A DNA stretch of 64,000 nucleotides from Rhodococcus sp. OK519 (lineage in GTDB: Bacteria > Actinomycetota > Actinomycetes > Mycobacteriales > Mycobacteriaceae), in NCBI RefSeq assembly GCF_003051005.1, contig NZ_QAOW01000001.1, positions 682,001-746,000 on the forward strand. The letters are read 5' to 3'. The notes under the pieces were generated by a model, which was not told the origin of the DNA, ran no database searches, and saw only the letters and a program-made list of their open reading frames with translations. Positions 21,417 through 30,351 of the stretch are shown here, one piece after another. How positions within the stretch are numbered: the stretch's first letter is position 1; the number at the start of each line of letters is the position of its first letter. The translations under genes were made by a program, and so were the position numbers.

Positions 21417-22852
21417 TGGCGAAGGCGACGAGACTGGCGACGCAGGACGCGTCGTTCTATTTCCTCGACGGGGGCACCACGCCCATGCACATGGGCTCGG
21501 TTGCCGTGCTGGAACTCCCGTCGACCGGATTCGATTTCGAGGCGGTCCTGAGACTCGTCGAGGCCCGCCTGCACCTCGTCCCGCGCTATCGGCAGAGGGT
21601 TCGGGAGGTGGCCTTCGGGCTCGCCCGTCCGGTCTGGGTCGACGATCAGGACTTCGACGTCACCTACCACGTCAGGCGTTCGGCGCTGCCGTCTCCGGGC
21701 ACCGACGAGCAGTTGTACGACCTGGTGGCGAGACTGCTGTCGCGGCCGCTGGACACGACCCGGCCGCTGTGGGAGATGTACGTGGTCGAGGGGCTGGCCG
21801 GGAACCGGTGCGCGGTCTTCGTCAAGTCGCATTCGGCGCTGGTGGACGGGGAGGCGGCCCTCGACATCGGTCAGGTTCTCCTCGACGACACCACGGCGCC
21901 GGCGGAGACGTCGGAGGATCTGTGGATGCCGGAAGCGGCGCCGAGTGAACCCGCGTTGGTGGTGGGCGCGCTCGCGCAACTGGTTTCGCAGCCCCGCGAC
22001 GGCGTGCAGACGTTGCGCATGACTCTCGGCGATATGTCCAGCGTGGTCGACGAGACGGTGAATGCCGTCGGCAAGCTCGCGGCACTCGCGCGGACGGCGG
22101 CGCAACCGGCGCCGTCGAGTCCGCTCAACGCGCCGATCTCGCGCAACCGCCGCTACGCGACGGCGCGCACCGACCTCGAGCCCTACCGCAAGATCCGGGC
22201 CCGGTTCGGGTGCTCGATCAACGACGTCGTGCTGACGGTGGTCGCCGGCGCACTGCGGAACTGGCTGCTGTCGCGCGGTGAACCGGTCGCGGAGGCCACG
22301 ACGCTGCGCGCCCTCGCGCCGATGTCGATCTGCGAGGCGCACCCCGGGACGAACGGGGCGAGTGTGGTCGACGTGTGCGGCGACGACGGCCGGCCGCACG
22401 GGCGGACGTCGTCGTTTCTGGTGGACCTGCCTGTGGGGGAGCCCAATCCGGTGATGCGGCTTTCCCATATCGCGCACGCGACCGAGGCTTTCGGCCGGCA
22501 GAGCAGGCCCGTGACCGCGCGGACGATGATCCGACTGTCGGGTTTTGCGCCGGCGTCGCTGCACGCCCGCGGGGCCCGCGCCGCGAGCAGTCAGTCGCAC
22601 CGGATGTTCAACGTCATGGTCACGAACGCGCCCGGTCCGCAGATTCCGCTGTACCTGGCGGGCATGCGGATGGCCGAGATGTACCCGGTGTCGCCGCTCC
22701 TGAAGAATCAGGGCCTGAGCATCGCGTTGACGTCCTACGACGGAAACGTCTACTACGGTTTGAATGCGGATCGCGACGCAATGTCCGATGTGGACGTGGT
22801 GGCCGCGTCGCTGCACGAGTCTCTCGAGGAGTTGTTGGATGCCAGTGGCTGA
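21416..22852 (+). CDS. Wax ester synthase/diacylglycerol acyltransferase-like protein (WS/DGAT, Tgs family)
   Basis: A 478-residue member of the WS/DGAT family that makes triacylglycerol or wax esters from acyl-CoA. The fold is recognisable: N-terminal FYFLDGGTTPMHMGSVAVLE, PLWEMYVVEGL before the active site, and C-terminal VTNAPGPQIPLYLAGMRM in pieces and NQGLSIALTSYDG. The active-site HHxxxDG motif reads H139-S140-A-L-V-D144-G145, so the second His, normally regarded as catalytic, is Ser. The protein may therefore be inactive, altered or structural. ATG 21416 overlaps the HAD stop. The corresponding mycobacterial locus also holds a tgs-type gene. Confidence 0.85.
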   Translation: MAKATRLATQDASFYFLDGGTTPMHMGSVAVLELPSTGFDFEAVLRLVEARLHLVPRYRQRVREVAFGLARPVWVDDQDFDVTYHVRRSALPSPGTDEQLYDLVARLLSRPLDTTRPLWEMYVVEGLAGNRCAVFVKSHSALVDGEAALDIGQVLLDDTTAPAETSEDLWMPEAAPSEPALVVGALAQLVSQPRDGVQTLRMTLGDMSSVVDETVNAVGKLAALARTAAQPAPSSPLNAPISRNRRYATARTDLEPYRKIRARFGCSINDVVLTVVAGALRNWLLSRGEPVAEATTLRALAPMSICEAHPGTNGASVVDVCGDDGRPHGRTSSFLVDLPVGEPNPVMRLSHIAHATEAFGRQSRPVTARTMIRLSGFAPASLHARGARAASSQSHRMFNVMVTNAPGPQIPLYLAGMRMAEMYPVSPLLKNQGLSIALTSYDGNVYYGLNADRDAMSDVDVVAASLHESLEELLDASG

Positions 22853-22891
22853 ATCGGTGCGCCCGTCGGCGCCGGTGACCGGAGGTCGACC

Positions 22892-23407
22892 GTGAGGATC
22901 TACGTTCCCGCGACCATCGCGATGTTGGAACAGTTGGTTGCCGAGCGCGAACTGGTGCCGGTGAGTCGGACCGCATTCGCGGTGACGCCCGCGCTGCGCG
23001 AGGCCTATCACTCGGGTGACGAGGACGAACTGTCCGAGGTGGCGATGGCGGAGGCCGCGCGCGCGTCGCTGCGACTGATCGCCGCCGCGGTTCCGGAACC
23101 GGGCAGCGACGGCCCCGCGCCGCGCTATCGCCGCGCGGTGATCGCGGCGGACGTCGAGGACGCCACGCACCGTCCCGATCTCGACGATGCCGTCGTGCGG
23201 CTCGGCCAGGTGCTCACCCTGAATCAGGTGGCGTCGGTACACGTCGATCTGGCCGAGGCCGAGTCGGACATCGAGCGGGCCGTCGAGGTGATCGACGACG
23301 CAGACCTGGGTGATGCCGATGCGGAGTTCGTTCTCGGCGATGCCGAGGATCACGAGTTGGCGTGGTACGCGACGCAGGAGTTGCCGTTCCTGCTCGAACT
23401 CCTCTGA
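22892..23407 (+). CDS. DUF6912 family protein (Rv3231c-like)
   Basis: A 171-residue soluble protein of unknown function, conserved beside the Tgs and desaturase genes in mycobacteria. It starts MRIYVPATIAML with an Ala/Glu-rich helical middle (AMAEAARASLRLIAAA), an Arg-rich RYRRAVIAADV strand and a very acidic C-terminal third (DDADLGDADAEFVLGDAEDHELAWY in pieces). GGAGG lies 6 nt before GTG 22892. No catalytic motif is recognisable. It ends about 50 bp before the palindromic operator of the next gene. Confidence 0.75.
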   Translation: MRIYVPATIAMLEQLVAERELVPVSRTAFAVTPALREAYHSGDEDELSEVAMAEAARASLRLIAAAVPEPGSDGPAPRYRRAVIAADVEDATHRPDLDDAVVRLGQVLTLNQVASVHVDLAEAESDIERAVEVIDDADLGDADAEFVLGDAEDHELAWYATQELPFLLELL

Positions 23408-23452
23408 TCTGCGGCTTCGGGCGCGCGAGGTCGTTACTTCAGCTCACTACTC

Positions 23453-23502
23453 TGGCGTAAGTTACGCCACCGTAGGCGCATGCCCTAGTCTGGCGTTACG
23501 CC
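23453..23502 (+). promoter_or_regulatory. Palindromic operator and promoter of the desaturase reductase gene
   Basis: TGGCGTAA-G-TTACGCCA at 23453-23469 is a perfect 8-1-8 palindrome. It lies upstream of a TAGTCT -10-like box (23486-23491), which is directly followed by a smaller GGCG-TTA-CGCC repeat at 23492-23502. The 21 bases at 23456-23476 recur in reverse complement at 26058-26078, before the second desaturase. This strongly suggests a common dimeric regulator; its identity is unknown. Confidence 0.65.
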
Positions 23503-23524
23503 CGAAGTGCTAGTTGGAGGTCGG

Positions 23525-24640
23525 ATGGGATTGAAGAGCTGGATCGAGGCGCCTGCAGCGGGAGTTGCCGGCTCGAACCGGTCGGTGGCAAGCCTGGTGC
23601 GCGGCGCCGTGACCAGGCTGACGACGCCACTGCTCCCCGACGACTACCTGCATCTGGTCAACCCGCTGTGGTCGGCGCGCGAGCTGCGCGGCCGCATCGT
23701 CGAGGTTCGGCCGGAGACGGCTGACTCGGCGACTCTGGTGATCAAGCCGGGTTGGGGCTTCGACTTCGAATACCAGCCGGGGCAGTACGTCGGCATCGGT
23801 ATCCATGTCGACGGGCGTTGGCACTGGCGCTCGTACTCGCTGACGTCGGCGCCCAACGTCGACCACAAGCTGATCTCGATCACCGTCAAGGCGATGCCCG
23901 AGGGCTTCCTGTCCAGCCACCTCGTCACGGGTGTGCCGTCCGGCGCAATCGTGCGACTGGCTGCACCCACCGGCAACTTCACGCTGCCCGAGCCGCCGCC
24001 GGAAAAGATCCTGTTCCTCACGGCCGGCAGCGGCATCACCCCGGTGATATCGATGCTGCGGACCATGAACCGTCGCGGTCAGCTGCCCGACGTCGTGCAC
24101 GTCCACTCCGCGCCCACCGAGGAAACGGTGATGTTCGGTGACGAACTGGCCGCGTTGGAGAAGTCGCACCCGTCGTTCCACTGCCATGTCCGGCACACCC
24201 GGGCACAGGGAAAGTTCGAACTGTCGTCGCTCGACGCCGTCTGCCCCGATTGGCGTGAGCGTCAGGTCTGGGCGTGTGGTCCGCAGGGCATGCTCGACGA
24301 GATCGAGAAGACCTGGGAGCAGGAGGGCCTCGCGACCAATCTGCATCTCGAGCGCTTCGCGGTGTCGCGCGCCGATCTGTCCGGCGACGGCGGCACGGTG
24401 ACGTTCGCCCGGTCCGGCAAGCAGGTGCAGGCGGACGGCGCGACGACGCTGCTCGAAGCCGGCGAGAAGGCCGGTGTGTTGATGCCCTTCGGCTGCCGCA
24501 TGGGCATCTGTCAGACGTGTGTGGTGCCGCTGGAGTCCGGCCACGCGGTGGACCTGCGCAACGGCAAGGAGCATGCGGAAGGCGAGCGTATTCAGACGTG
24601 CATCTCGGTCGCGGCCGGCGACTGCACGCTCGACGCCTGA
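23525..24640 (+). CDS. Ferredoxin/NAD(P)H reductase-like oxidoreductase for fatty-acid desaturase (Rv3230c-like)
   Basis: A 371-residue modular reductase. The FAD domain has RSYSLTSAP (FAD-binding RxYS), followed by an NAD(P)-binding domain ([25 protein letters not shown]). The C-terminal plant-type [2Fe-2S] ferredoxin domain has the CRMGICQTC cluster segment and a fourth Cys in IQTCIS. In M. tuberculosis the orthologue Rv3230c passes electrons from NADPH to the stearoyl-CoA desaturase DesA3. ATG 23525 follows TTGGAGG and is preferred to the upstream in-frame TTG-type start. It precedes two desaturases, which it probably serves. Confidence 0.92.
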   Translation: MGLKSWIEAPAAGVAGSNRSVASLVRGAVTRLTTPLLPDDYLHLVNPLWSARELRGRIVEVRPETADSATLVIKPGWGFDFEYQPGQYVGIGIHVDGRWHWRSYSLTSAPNVDHKLISITVKAMPEGFLSSHLVTGVPSGAIVRLAAPTGNFTLPEPPPEKILFLTAGSGITPVISMLRTMNRRGQLPDVVHVHSAPTEETVMFGDELAALEKSHPSFHCHVRHTRAQGKFELSSLDAVCPDWRERQVWACGPQGMLDEIEKTWEQEGLATNLHLERFAVSRADLSGDGGTVTFARSGKQVQADGATTLLEAGEKAGVLMPFGCRMGICQTCVVPLESGHAVDLRNGKEHAEGERIQTCISVAAGDCTLDA

Positions 24641-24761
24641 CTGTGGTTGTGATCTCGGCATCTACGCCATCGGAGGGTGTCCGAATTCCCGTATCGTTGA
24701 TGCCTGTGCCTCGCGTCGACTGCCGACGCCGGTGAACTGATCTATCCAACGGAGGACCTCG

Positions 24762-26021
24762 GTGGCCATTACGGACATCAAAGAGTTCGCCCATCTCACT
24801 GACGCCGACATCGACGCCCTCGGGCGCGAGTTGGACGCGATTCGTCGCGACGTCGAGGAGTCTCGGGGCTTACGCGATGCCCGCTACATCCGGCGCACGA
24901 TCAAGCTGCAGCGTTCGCTCGAGCTCGGCGGTCGTGCGGTGCTCTTCGGTAGCCGGCGCAAGTCCTTGTGGATTGCAGGTACGGCGATGCTCTCGCTCGC
25001 GAAGATCATCGAGAACATGGAGCTCGGGCACAACGTGATGCACGGGCAGTGGGACTGGATGAACGATCCGGAGATCCATTCCACGACGTGGGAGTGGGAC
25101 CAGACCGGCCCGTCAGAGCACTGGAAGCGGGCGCACAACTACGCGCACCACACGTACACCAACATCGTCGGGATGGACGACGACGTGGGATTCGGCATCC
25201 TGCGGATGACGCGTGACGAGAAGTGGCAGCCGATCAATCTGCTGCAGCCGGTCGCGAACGTGATCCTGGCGGCGACGTTCGAGTGGGGCATCGCGCTGCA
25301 CGACCTCACGGCGCAGAAGAACCTCGAGGGCGTCGACCACAAACAGTGGAACTCCGCTCCCAACAAGCAGTTCGCGGTGAAGATCGTCCGCCAGCTCGGC
25401 AAGGATTTCGTGTTGTTCCCGGCGCTCACGGGCCCGGCCTGGAAGCACACGCTGGCCGCGAACACGACCGCCAACTTCGTGCGGAACCTGTGGGCGTATG
25501 CGGTGATCTTCTGCGGTCACTTCCCGGACGGCGCCGAGAAGTTCACTGCCGAGCAGTTCGAGAACGAGACGCGGGCGCAGTGGTATCTGCGGCAGATGCT
25601 CGGCAGCGCGAACATCGACGCCGGCCCGGTGATGGCGTTCCTGACCGGCAATCTGAGCTATCAGATCGAGCACCACCTGTTCCCGGACCTGCCGTCGAAT
25701 CGGTACGCCGACATCGCGGTGCGGGTGCGGGCGCTGTGCGCCAAGTACGACCTGCCGTACACGACAGGTCCTCTGAGCAGGCAGTACCTGCTGGCACTGC
25801 GCACGATTCACAAGCTGGCACTGCCGGACCGTTTCCTGAAGCGGACGTCCGACGATGCTCCCGAGACGTCGTCGGAGCGCAAATTCCTCTCGACCGGCTC
25901 GCGGATCGCGGAGACGCTTCGGGTCGACGCCGCGACCGGTCGGCGTCGTGGCCTGCTGTCGGCGCTGCGGGCGCATGCCGAGGCCCAGGTGGGAAAGCGT
26001 CGTATAAAGGGGCTTTCGTAG
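24762..26021 (+). CDS. desA3: Fatty-acid desaturase DesA3-like, first tandem copy
   Basis: A 419-residue membrane delta-9 acyl-CoA desaturase, inserting a double bond with diiron chemistry and electrons from the reductase upstream. His boxes are HNVMH (His90-His94), HNYAHH (125-130) and QIEHH near residue 303. The membrane-spanning stretches around residues 70-90 and 165-180 are only moderately hydrophobic, as in this family. CGGAGG lies before GTG 24762. A TATCGT hexamer near 24693 suggests its own promoter. It is closely related to the next gene along nearly its full length. Confidence 0.92.
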   Translation: MAITDIKEFAHLTDADIDALGRELDAIRRDVEESRGLRDARYIRRTIKLQRSLELGGRAVLFGSRRKSLWIAGTAMLSLAKIIENMELGHNVMHGQWDWMNDPEIHSTTWEWDQTGPSEHWKRAHNYAHHTYTNIVGMDDDVGFGILRMTRDEKWQPINLLQPVANVILAATFEWGIALHDLTAQKNLEGVDHKQWNSAPNKQFAVKIVRQLGKDFVLFPALTGPAWKHTLAANTTANFVRNLWAYAVIFCGHFPDGAEKFTAEQFENETRAQWYLRQMLGSANIDAGPVMAFLTGNLSYQIEHHLFPDLPSNRYADIAVRVRALCAKYDLPYTTGPLSRQYLLALRTIHKLALPDRFLKRTSDDAPETSSERKFLSTGSRIAETLRVDAATGRRRGLLSALRAHAEAQVGKRRIKGLS

Positions 26022-26057
26022 GCTATTGTGATCTGTCTCACAGTCGCGCGACGTTAA

Positions 26058-26081
26058 CCTACGGTGGCGTAACTTACGGTA
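26058..26081 (+). promoter_or_regulatory. Shared operator element upstream of the second desaturase
   Basis: Positions 26058-26078 repeat, in opposite orientation, the 21 bases at 23456-23476. The palindrome here is TGGCGTAA-C-TTACGGTA (26065-26081), with two mismatches in the right arm. It lies 12-35 bp before GTG 26093, so a bound protein would block a start site or a leaderless promoter directly. Confidence 0.65.
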
Positions 26082-26092
26082 CGGTAGGCACC

Positions 26093-27331
26093 GTGGCGAT
26101 TACCGACATCAAGGAGTACGCGCATCTGACGGATGCCGACATCGAGTCGCTCGGACGCGAACTCGACGCCATCCGTCGTGATGTCGAAGACTCTCGTGGC
26201 GAGCGCGATGCGCGCTACATCCGCAACACGATCCGTCTGCAGCGTGGACTCGAGATCGGTGGACGCGCGGTGCTGTTCGGCAGCCGGAAGCGGCCTCTGT
26301 GGCTGCTCGGAACCGGCATGCTCGGCATCGCGAAGATCATCGAGAACATGGAGCTCGGGCACAACGTGATGCACGGGCAGTGGGACTGGATGAACGATCC
26401 GGAGGTCCACTCAGCCAGCTGGGAGTGGGACAACGTCGACCCGTCGGCGCACTGGAAGCAGACCCACAACTACCTGCACCACAAGTACACGAACATCCTG
26501 GGCATGGACGACGACGTGGGATACGGCCTGCTCCGGGTCACCCGCGACCAGAAGTGGCGGCCGTTCAACTACGGCAACATCGGGTACAACGCCCTCCTGG
26601 CGCTGCTGTTCGAGTACGGCATCGCCATCCAGCTCCTCGAACTGGGCAAGGTGGCGGCCGGACGCGACGACCGCGAGTACACCAAGCGGAACGCGAAAGA
26701 GGTCGGCGCGAAGATCGCCAAGCAGACGCTCAAGGACTATGTGGTCTACCCGGCCCTCACCGGGAAGGCATGGAAGACGACCCTCACCGCCAACCTGACG
26801 GCCGGCGTCATCCGCAACCTGTGGACCAACGCCGTCATCTTCTGTGGGCATTTCCCGGACGGCGCCGAGAAGTTCACCAAGGCCGACGTCGACAACGAGA
26901 CGAAGGCCGAGTGGTACCTGCGTCAGATGCTCGGCAGTGCCAACATCTCCGGCGGACCCGTCATGGACTTCATGACCGGCAACCTCAGCTACCAGATCGA
27001 GCACCACATCTACCCGGATCTGCCGTCCAACCGGTACGCCGAGATCGCGGTCAAGGTGCGGGCGCTGTGTGAGAAGTACGACCTGCCGTACACCGCCGGT
27101 CCACTGCCGGTGCAGTACGCCAAGGCGTGGCGCACCATCGCCAAGCTGTCGCTGCCGAACAAGTACCTCAAGGACACCTCGGACGACGCGCCGGAGACGG
27201 CGTCGGAGCGTAAGTTCGGCGGCAACACGACCGCTTCGTTCGACCCTGTCACCGGCGCGCGCCGCGGGCTGGGCTCGGCCATCAAGGCGTCGAGGAAGCG
27301 TCGCGGCCTGCGGGCGCTGATCTCGCGCTAG
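26093..27331 (+). CDS. Fatty-acid desaturase DesA3-like, second tandem copy
   Basis: A 412-residue paralogue of the preceding desaturase, sharing the N-terminus AITDIKE(Y/F)AHLTDADI and the same His boxes: HNVMH, HNYLHH and QIEHH. By eye the two proteins are identical over most of the first 100 residues and around the third box, and diverge in the middle (residues about 160-210) and at the C-terminus. The frame is open far upstream through the first copy, but GTG 26093 aligns exactly with that copy's start. A separate operator suggests differential expression of the paralogues. Regiospecificity cannot be read from sequence. Confidence 0.92.
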   Translation: MAITDIKEYAHLTDADIESLGRELDAIRRDVEDSRGERDARYIRNTIRLQRGLEIGGRAVLFGSRKRPLWLLGTGMLGIAKIIENMELGHNVMHGQWDWMNDPEVHSASWEWDNVDPSAHWKQTHNYLHHKYTNILGMDDDVGYGLLRVTRDQKWRPFNYGNIGYNALLALLFEYGIAIQLLELGKVAAGRDDREYTKRNAKEVGAKIAKQTLKDYVVYPALTGKAWKTTLTANLTAGVIRNLWTNAVIFCGHFPDGAEKFTKADVDNETKAEWYLRQMLGSANISGGPVMDFMTGNLSYQIEHHIYPDLPSNRYAEIAVKVRALCEKYDLPYTAGPLPVQYAKAWRTIAKLSLPNKYLKDTSDDAPETASERKFGGNTTASFDPVTGARRGLGSAIKASRKRRGLRALISR

Positions 27332-27493
27332 ACATTTCATCCGGGTCCCCGGTGTGATTCGTGCCGAAAGGCGCAGATCGCGCCGGGGATCCGTGCTTTC
27401 GGGCTTTCCCCGTTCGCAGTGCCGGGTGGGCGGGTGAGTGGGACAGTGAATGGACGAGGTCTGCTCGAAATCGTCTGGTGAACGGAGCGCGCG

Positions 27494-27877
27494 ATGGAAT
27501 CGTTCTGGGACTACTTCTGGCTCGTCTTCGCGTGTTTCGTGTTCGCGGCATACGTGATGGTGCTGTTCTCGATCCTCACCGACCTGTTCCGAGACCACCG
27601 GATGTCGGGCTGGATGAAGGCGGTGTGGGTGCTCTTCCTGTTCGTGCTGCCGATCGTCACCGAGGCCGTGTATCTCATCGTTCGTGGACGCGGCATGACC
27701 GAGCGGGCGGAGGCGGCCGATCGGCAGTATCGGTGGGCCGCGGACGACTACATCCGGGATGCCGCCGGTACCGCCCCCGACCAGCAAGTCGCCACCGCGA
27801 AGTCGCTGCTCGATTCGGGAGCAATCACCGACGACGAGTACCGAACCCTGGAGGAACGCGCGGGCCGCGTCGACTGA
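27494..27877 (+). CDS. Small membrane protein with PLDc_N-like and SHOCT-like domains
   Basis: A 127-residue protein with two hydrophobic helices (about residues 8-28 and 43-63) in a PLD-nuclease N-terminal-like arrangement (MKAVWVLFLFVLPIV, VYLIVRG). A soluble tail ends in a SHOCT-type helix pair (AKSLLDSGAITDDEYRTLEER in pieces). Such proteins are common and of unknown function; SHOCT motifs are thought to mediate oligomerisation. It stands alone after the desaturases. Confidence 0.78.
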   Translation: MESFWDYFWLVFACFVFAAYVMVLFSILTDLFRDHRMSGWMKAVWVLFLFVLPIVTEAVYLIVRGRGMTERAEAADRQYRWAADDYIRDAAGTAPDQQVATAKSLLDSGAITDDEYRTLEERAGRVD

Positions 27878-27991
27878 TCGCCGGGCCTTCGATCTCGATC
27901 GGTTTTCCGTTGGGAGGGACGCCGTATTGACGGCGCGGTCGCCCATGCGAAATGTGGTGCCGGTCACGCTGGATCGAGAGAAGGGCGACGT

Positions 27992-29278
27992 ATGACCATC
28001 GCAGGACTACCCACGGACGGGGTGTCGGTGACCCCGGACCCGTTCGCCCCGGCAACCCTGGGACCGGTTCGGCTCCGCAATCGCATCATCAAGGCCGCGA
28101 CATCGGAGGGACGATCCCCCGAGGGGCTCGTCACCGACGACCTGATCGACTTTCATCTAGGTTTCGTGCGCGGGGGCGTGGGCATGACCACGGTCGCGTA
28201 CTGCTGCGTTGCCCCCGAGGGAGCCAGTGCGCCCGGGCAGATCCTGATGAGTACCAAGGCACTGCCGGGCCTGCGACGGCTCACCGACGCGGTCCACCAT
28301 GCAGGCGGCGCCATCGCCGCTCAACTCGGTCATGCCGGCGTGGTTGCGTCGAAGAAGATCACCGGCGTGACGGCGATGTCGCCGAGCCGGGTGATCAACC
28401 CGTCGTCACTCGAATACTGCCGGGAGATCACCGCATCCGAGATCCGCCGCGTGATCGACCAGTTCGGTGAGGCCGCGAAGATCGCGGTGGAGGCAGGCTT
28501 CGACGCGGTGGAACTGCACTTCGGACACCTCTACCTGCCGAGCTCCTTCCTGAGCCCACTCCTCAACCGCCGCAAGGACGAATACGGCGGCACCATCGAC
28601 AACCGGTCCCGGCTGGTCCGGGAAATTGCGCAGCACGTCAGAGAGGTGGTCGGCGACCGGATCGCGGTGACCGCCAAGATCAGCATGGACGACGGGATCC
28701 GGGGAAGTATCTGGCTCGCCGAATCCCTGCGAACTGTGCAGTTGCTCGACCAGGACCGCAATCTCGACGCGATCGAACTGACCCAGGGATCGTCGTTCTT
28801 CAAGCAGATGTACCTCTTCCGCGGTGACGTACCGGTCGACGAGTTCGCGGCCGTGATGAAGGAGCCCTTCAAGACGGGAGTCCGGCTGTTCGGCAAGCGC
28901 GCGCTGGGTACCTACCCGTACGAGGACCTCTACATGCTCGAGTCGGCCCGCCAGTTCGTCCCGGTCGTGGCGGACACGCAACTGATTCTGTTGGGCGGCA
29001 TCAACAACTACGACCACATCGCGACAGGGATGCGGGAGGGCTTCGGCTTCGTCGCGATGGGCCGCGCCCTGTTGCGTGAACCGGATCTGGCGAACCGGAT
29101 CAAGGCCGACCACACTGTGTCCGGGCGCTGCAACCACAACAACAAGTGCATGTACACGGTGTACGGGCGCACCCACTGTGTGCTCGACCCGGACAGCCGT
29201 CACGGCGTCGCGGGGTCCGCCGACTCGACCTCGTTCACCGCGGACAGGTCGAGGAATCTGCCGATCACACCTGCGTGA
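27992..29278 (+). CDS. NADH:flavin oxidoreductase, Old Yellow Enzyme-like
   Basis: A 428-residue FMN-dependent TIM-barrel oxidoreductase. FMN and substrate motifs are visible: RNRIIKAATSEGR near the N-terminus, QLGHAG in the middle, AVELHFGHLYLPSSFLSP, and GFVAMGRALLREPDL near the end. A C-terminal Cys cluster (CNHNNKC then HCVLD) resembles the Fe-S motif of larger 2,4-dienoyl-CoA reductase-type members but lacks a clear fourth Cys. Members reduce enones or xenobiotics, and the natural substrate here is unknown. A bidirectional terminator follows. Confidence 0.87.
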   Translation: MTIAGLPTDGVSVTPDPFAPATLGPVRLRNRIIKAATSEGRSPEGLVTDDLIDFHLGFVRGGVGMTTVAYCCVAPEGASAPGQILMSTKALPGLRRLTDAVHHAGGAIAAQLGHAGVVASKKITGVTAMSPSRVINPSSLEYCREITASEIRRVIDQFGEAAKIAVEAGFDAVELHFGHLYLPSSFLSPLLNRRKDEYGGTIDNRSRLVREIAQHVREVVGDRIAVTAKISMDDGIRGSIWLAESLRTVQLLDQDRNLDAIELTQGSSFFKQMYLFRGDVPVDEFAAVMKEPFKTGVRLFGKRALGTYPYEDLYMLESARQFVPVVADTQLILLGGINNYDHIATGMREGFGFVAMGRALLREPDLANRIKADHTVSGRCNHNNKCMYTVYGRTHCVLDPDSRHGVAGSADSTSFTADRSRNLPITPA

Positions 29279-29304
29279 CCGCGCGCACCGCGTGAGACCG
29301 AGAC

Positions 29305-29337
29305 GAAACGCCCGCCCGATTCCGGGGCGGGCGTTTC
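29305..29337. terminator. Bidirectional hairpin terminator between OYE gene and rsgA
   Basis: Arms 29305-29317 (GAAACGCCCGCCC) and 29325-29337 pair perfectly over 13 bp with a 7-nt loop. T-rich and A-rich flanks within the stem suit both strands. It lies between the convergent stops at 29278 and 29359. Confidence 0.85.
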
Positions 29338-29358
29338 ACCTCGTCGGCAGATGGCCGA

Positions 29359-30351
29359 CTACGTCCAGGACTCGTTCGACATGAGCGCGACCAGCAGTCG
29401 TCGCACCGCCTCGACCCGGCCCGCGGAGTCGCCCTCGAGCTTGTCCAGAGCACATTCCGGATCGGCCGGCGGGCCCAGGTGGGTGCATCCGCGGGGGCAG
29501 TCCTCGGCGGCCGCAGCCAGGTCGGTGAAGGCGGCGACGACGTCCTCGGGCGAGATGTGCGCGAGCCCGAACGATCGGATGCCGGGCGTGTCGACCACCC
29601 AGCCGCCGCCGGGCAGCGCCAACGCCACCGACTGCGTCGACGTGTGGCGGCCCTTGCCGACACCGGACACGACACCTGTTGCGCGGTCCGCGTCGGGCAC
29701 CAGGCGGTTGACCATCGTCGACTTGCCGACACCGGAGTGACCGATGAGTGCTGTCAGGCGTCCGGTGAGGATCTCGGTGACCGGTTCGATCGGATCATCG
29801 CGACCGGCGACGACGACGGGGATGTCGAGGTCGGCGAACGTCGCGGCGAATTCGTCGGGCATCGCCAGATCGCTCTTCGTCAGGCACAGAACGGGTTTCA
29901 GGCCGCCCACATAGGCCGCAACGAGGGCCCGCTCGACGAACCCGGTGCGCGGCGGCGGGTCGGCCAGCGCGACGACGATCAGCAACTGTTCCGCGTTGGC
30001 GACCACGATCCGCTCGAACGGATCGGTGTCGTCGGCGGTGCGGCGCAGCACCGTCTTCCGGTCCGCGACCCTCACGATCCGCGCGAGGGTGTCGGGTTTG
30101 CCGGACAGGTCACCGACGACGCTCACGTTGTCGCCCACCACGATCGGGGTGCGACCGAGTTCGCGGGCTCGCATGGTGACGACGGGACGGTCCGGGTCGC
30201 CGCCCAGCACGACGCCCCAGCGGCCCCGGTCCTTCGAGAAGACCATGCCCTCGGCTGCATCGGCGTGCTCGGGCCGGGTCTTCGTACGTGGACGCGTTCC
30301 CTTGCCCGGACGGATCCGGACGTCGGACTCGTCGTACTGCCGGCGGCTCAG
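29359..30351 (-). CDS. rsgA: Ribosome small-subunit-dependent GTPase RsgA, probable CTG start
   Basis: A 330-residue circularly permuted GTPase for late 30S assembly. Motif order is diagnostic: OB domain, then G4 (TKSD), G1 (GHSGVGKST), G3 (DTPG), then a zinc site (CPRGC, His, and Cys in PADPEC). No ATG, GTG or TTG lies near the conserved YDESDVR start. A perfect AGGAGG (30361-30366) is followed 7-9 nt later by CTG at 30351, which overlaps the aroA TGA as CTGA. This start gives 330 residues, which I recall as the M. tuberculosis length. Longer frames run into aroA without support. Confidence 0.9.
   Translation of the reverse strand: MSRRQYDESDVRIRPGKGTRPRTKTRPEHADAAEGMVFSKDRGRWGVVLGGDPDRPVVTMRARELGRTPIVVGDNVSVVGDLSGKPDTLARIVRVADRKTVLRRTADDTDPFERIVVANAEQLLIVVALADPPPRTGFVERALVAAYVGGLKPVLCLTKSDLAMPDEFAATFADLDIPVVVAGRDDPIEPVTEILTGRLTALIGHSGVGKSTMVNRLVPDADRATGVVSGVGKGRHTSTQSVALALPGGGWVVDTPGIRSFGLAHISPEDVVAAFTDLAAAAEDCPRGCTHLGPPADPECALDKLEGDSAGRVEAVRRLLVALMSNESWT

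Noticed and set aside
25223-26092. In-frame upstream extension of the second desaturase (290 codons)
   Set aside because: The extension lies in another frame of the first desaturase and would cross the operator; GTG 26093 aligns with the paralogue's start.
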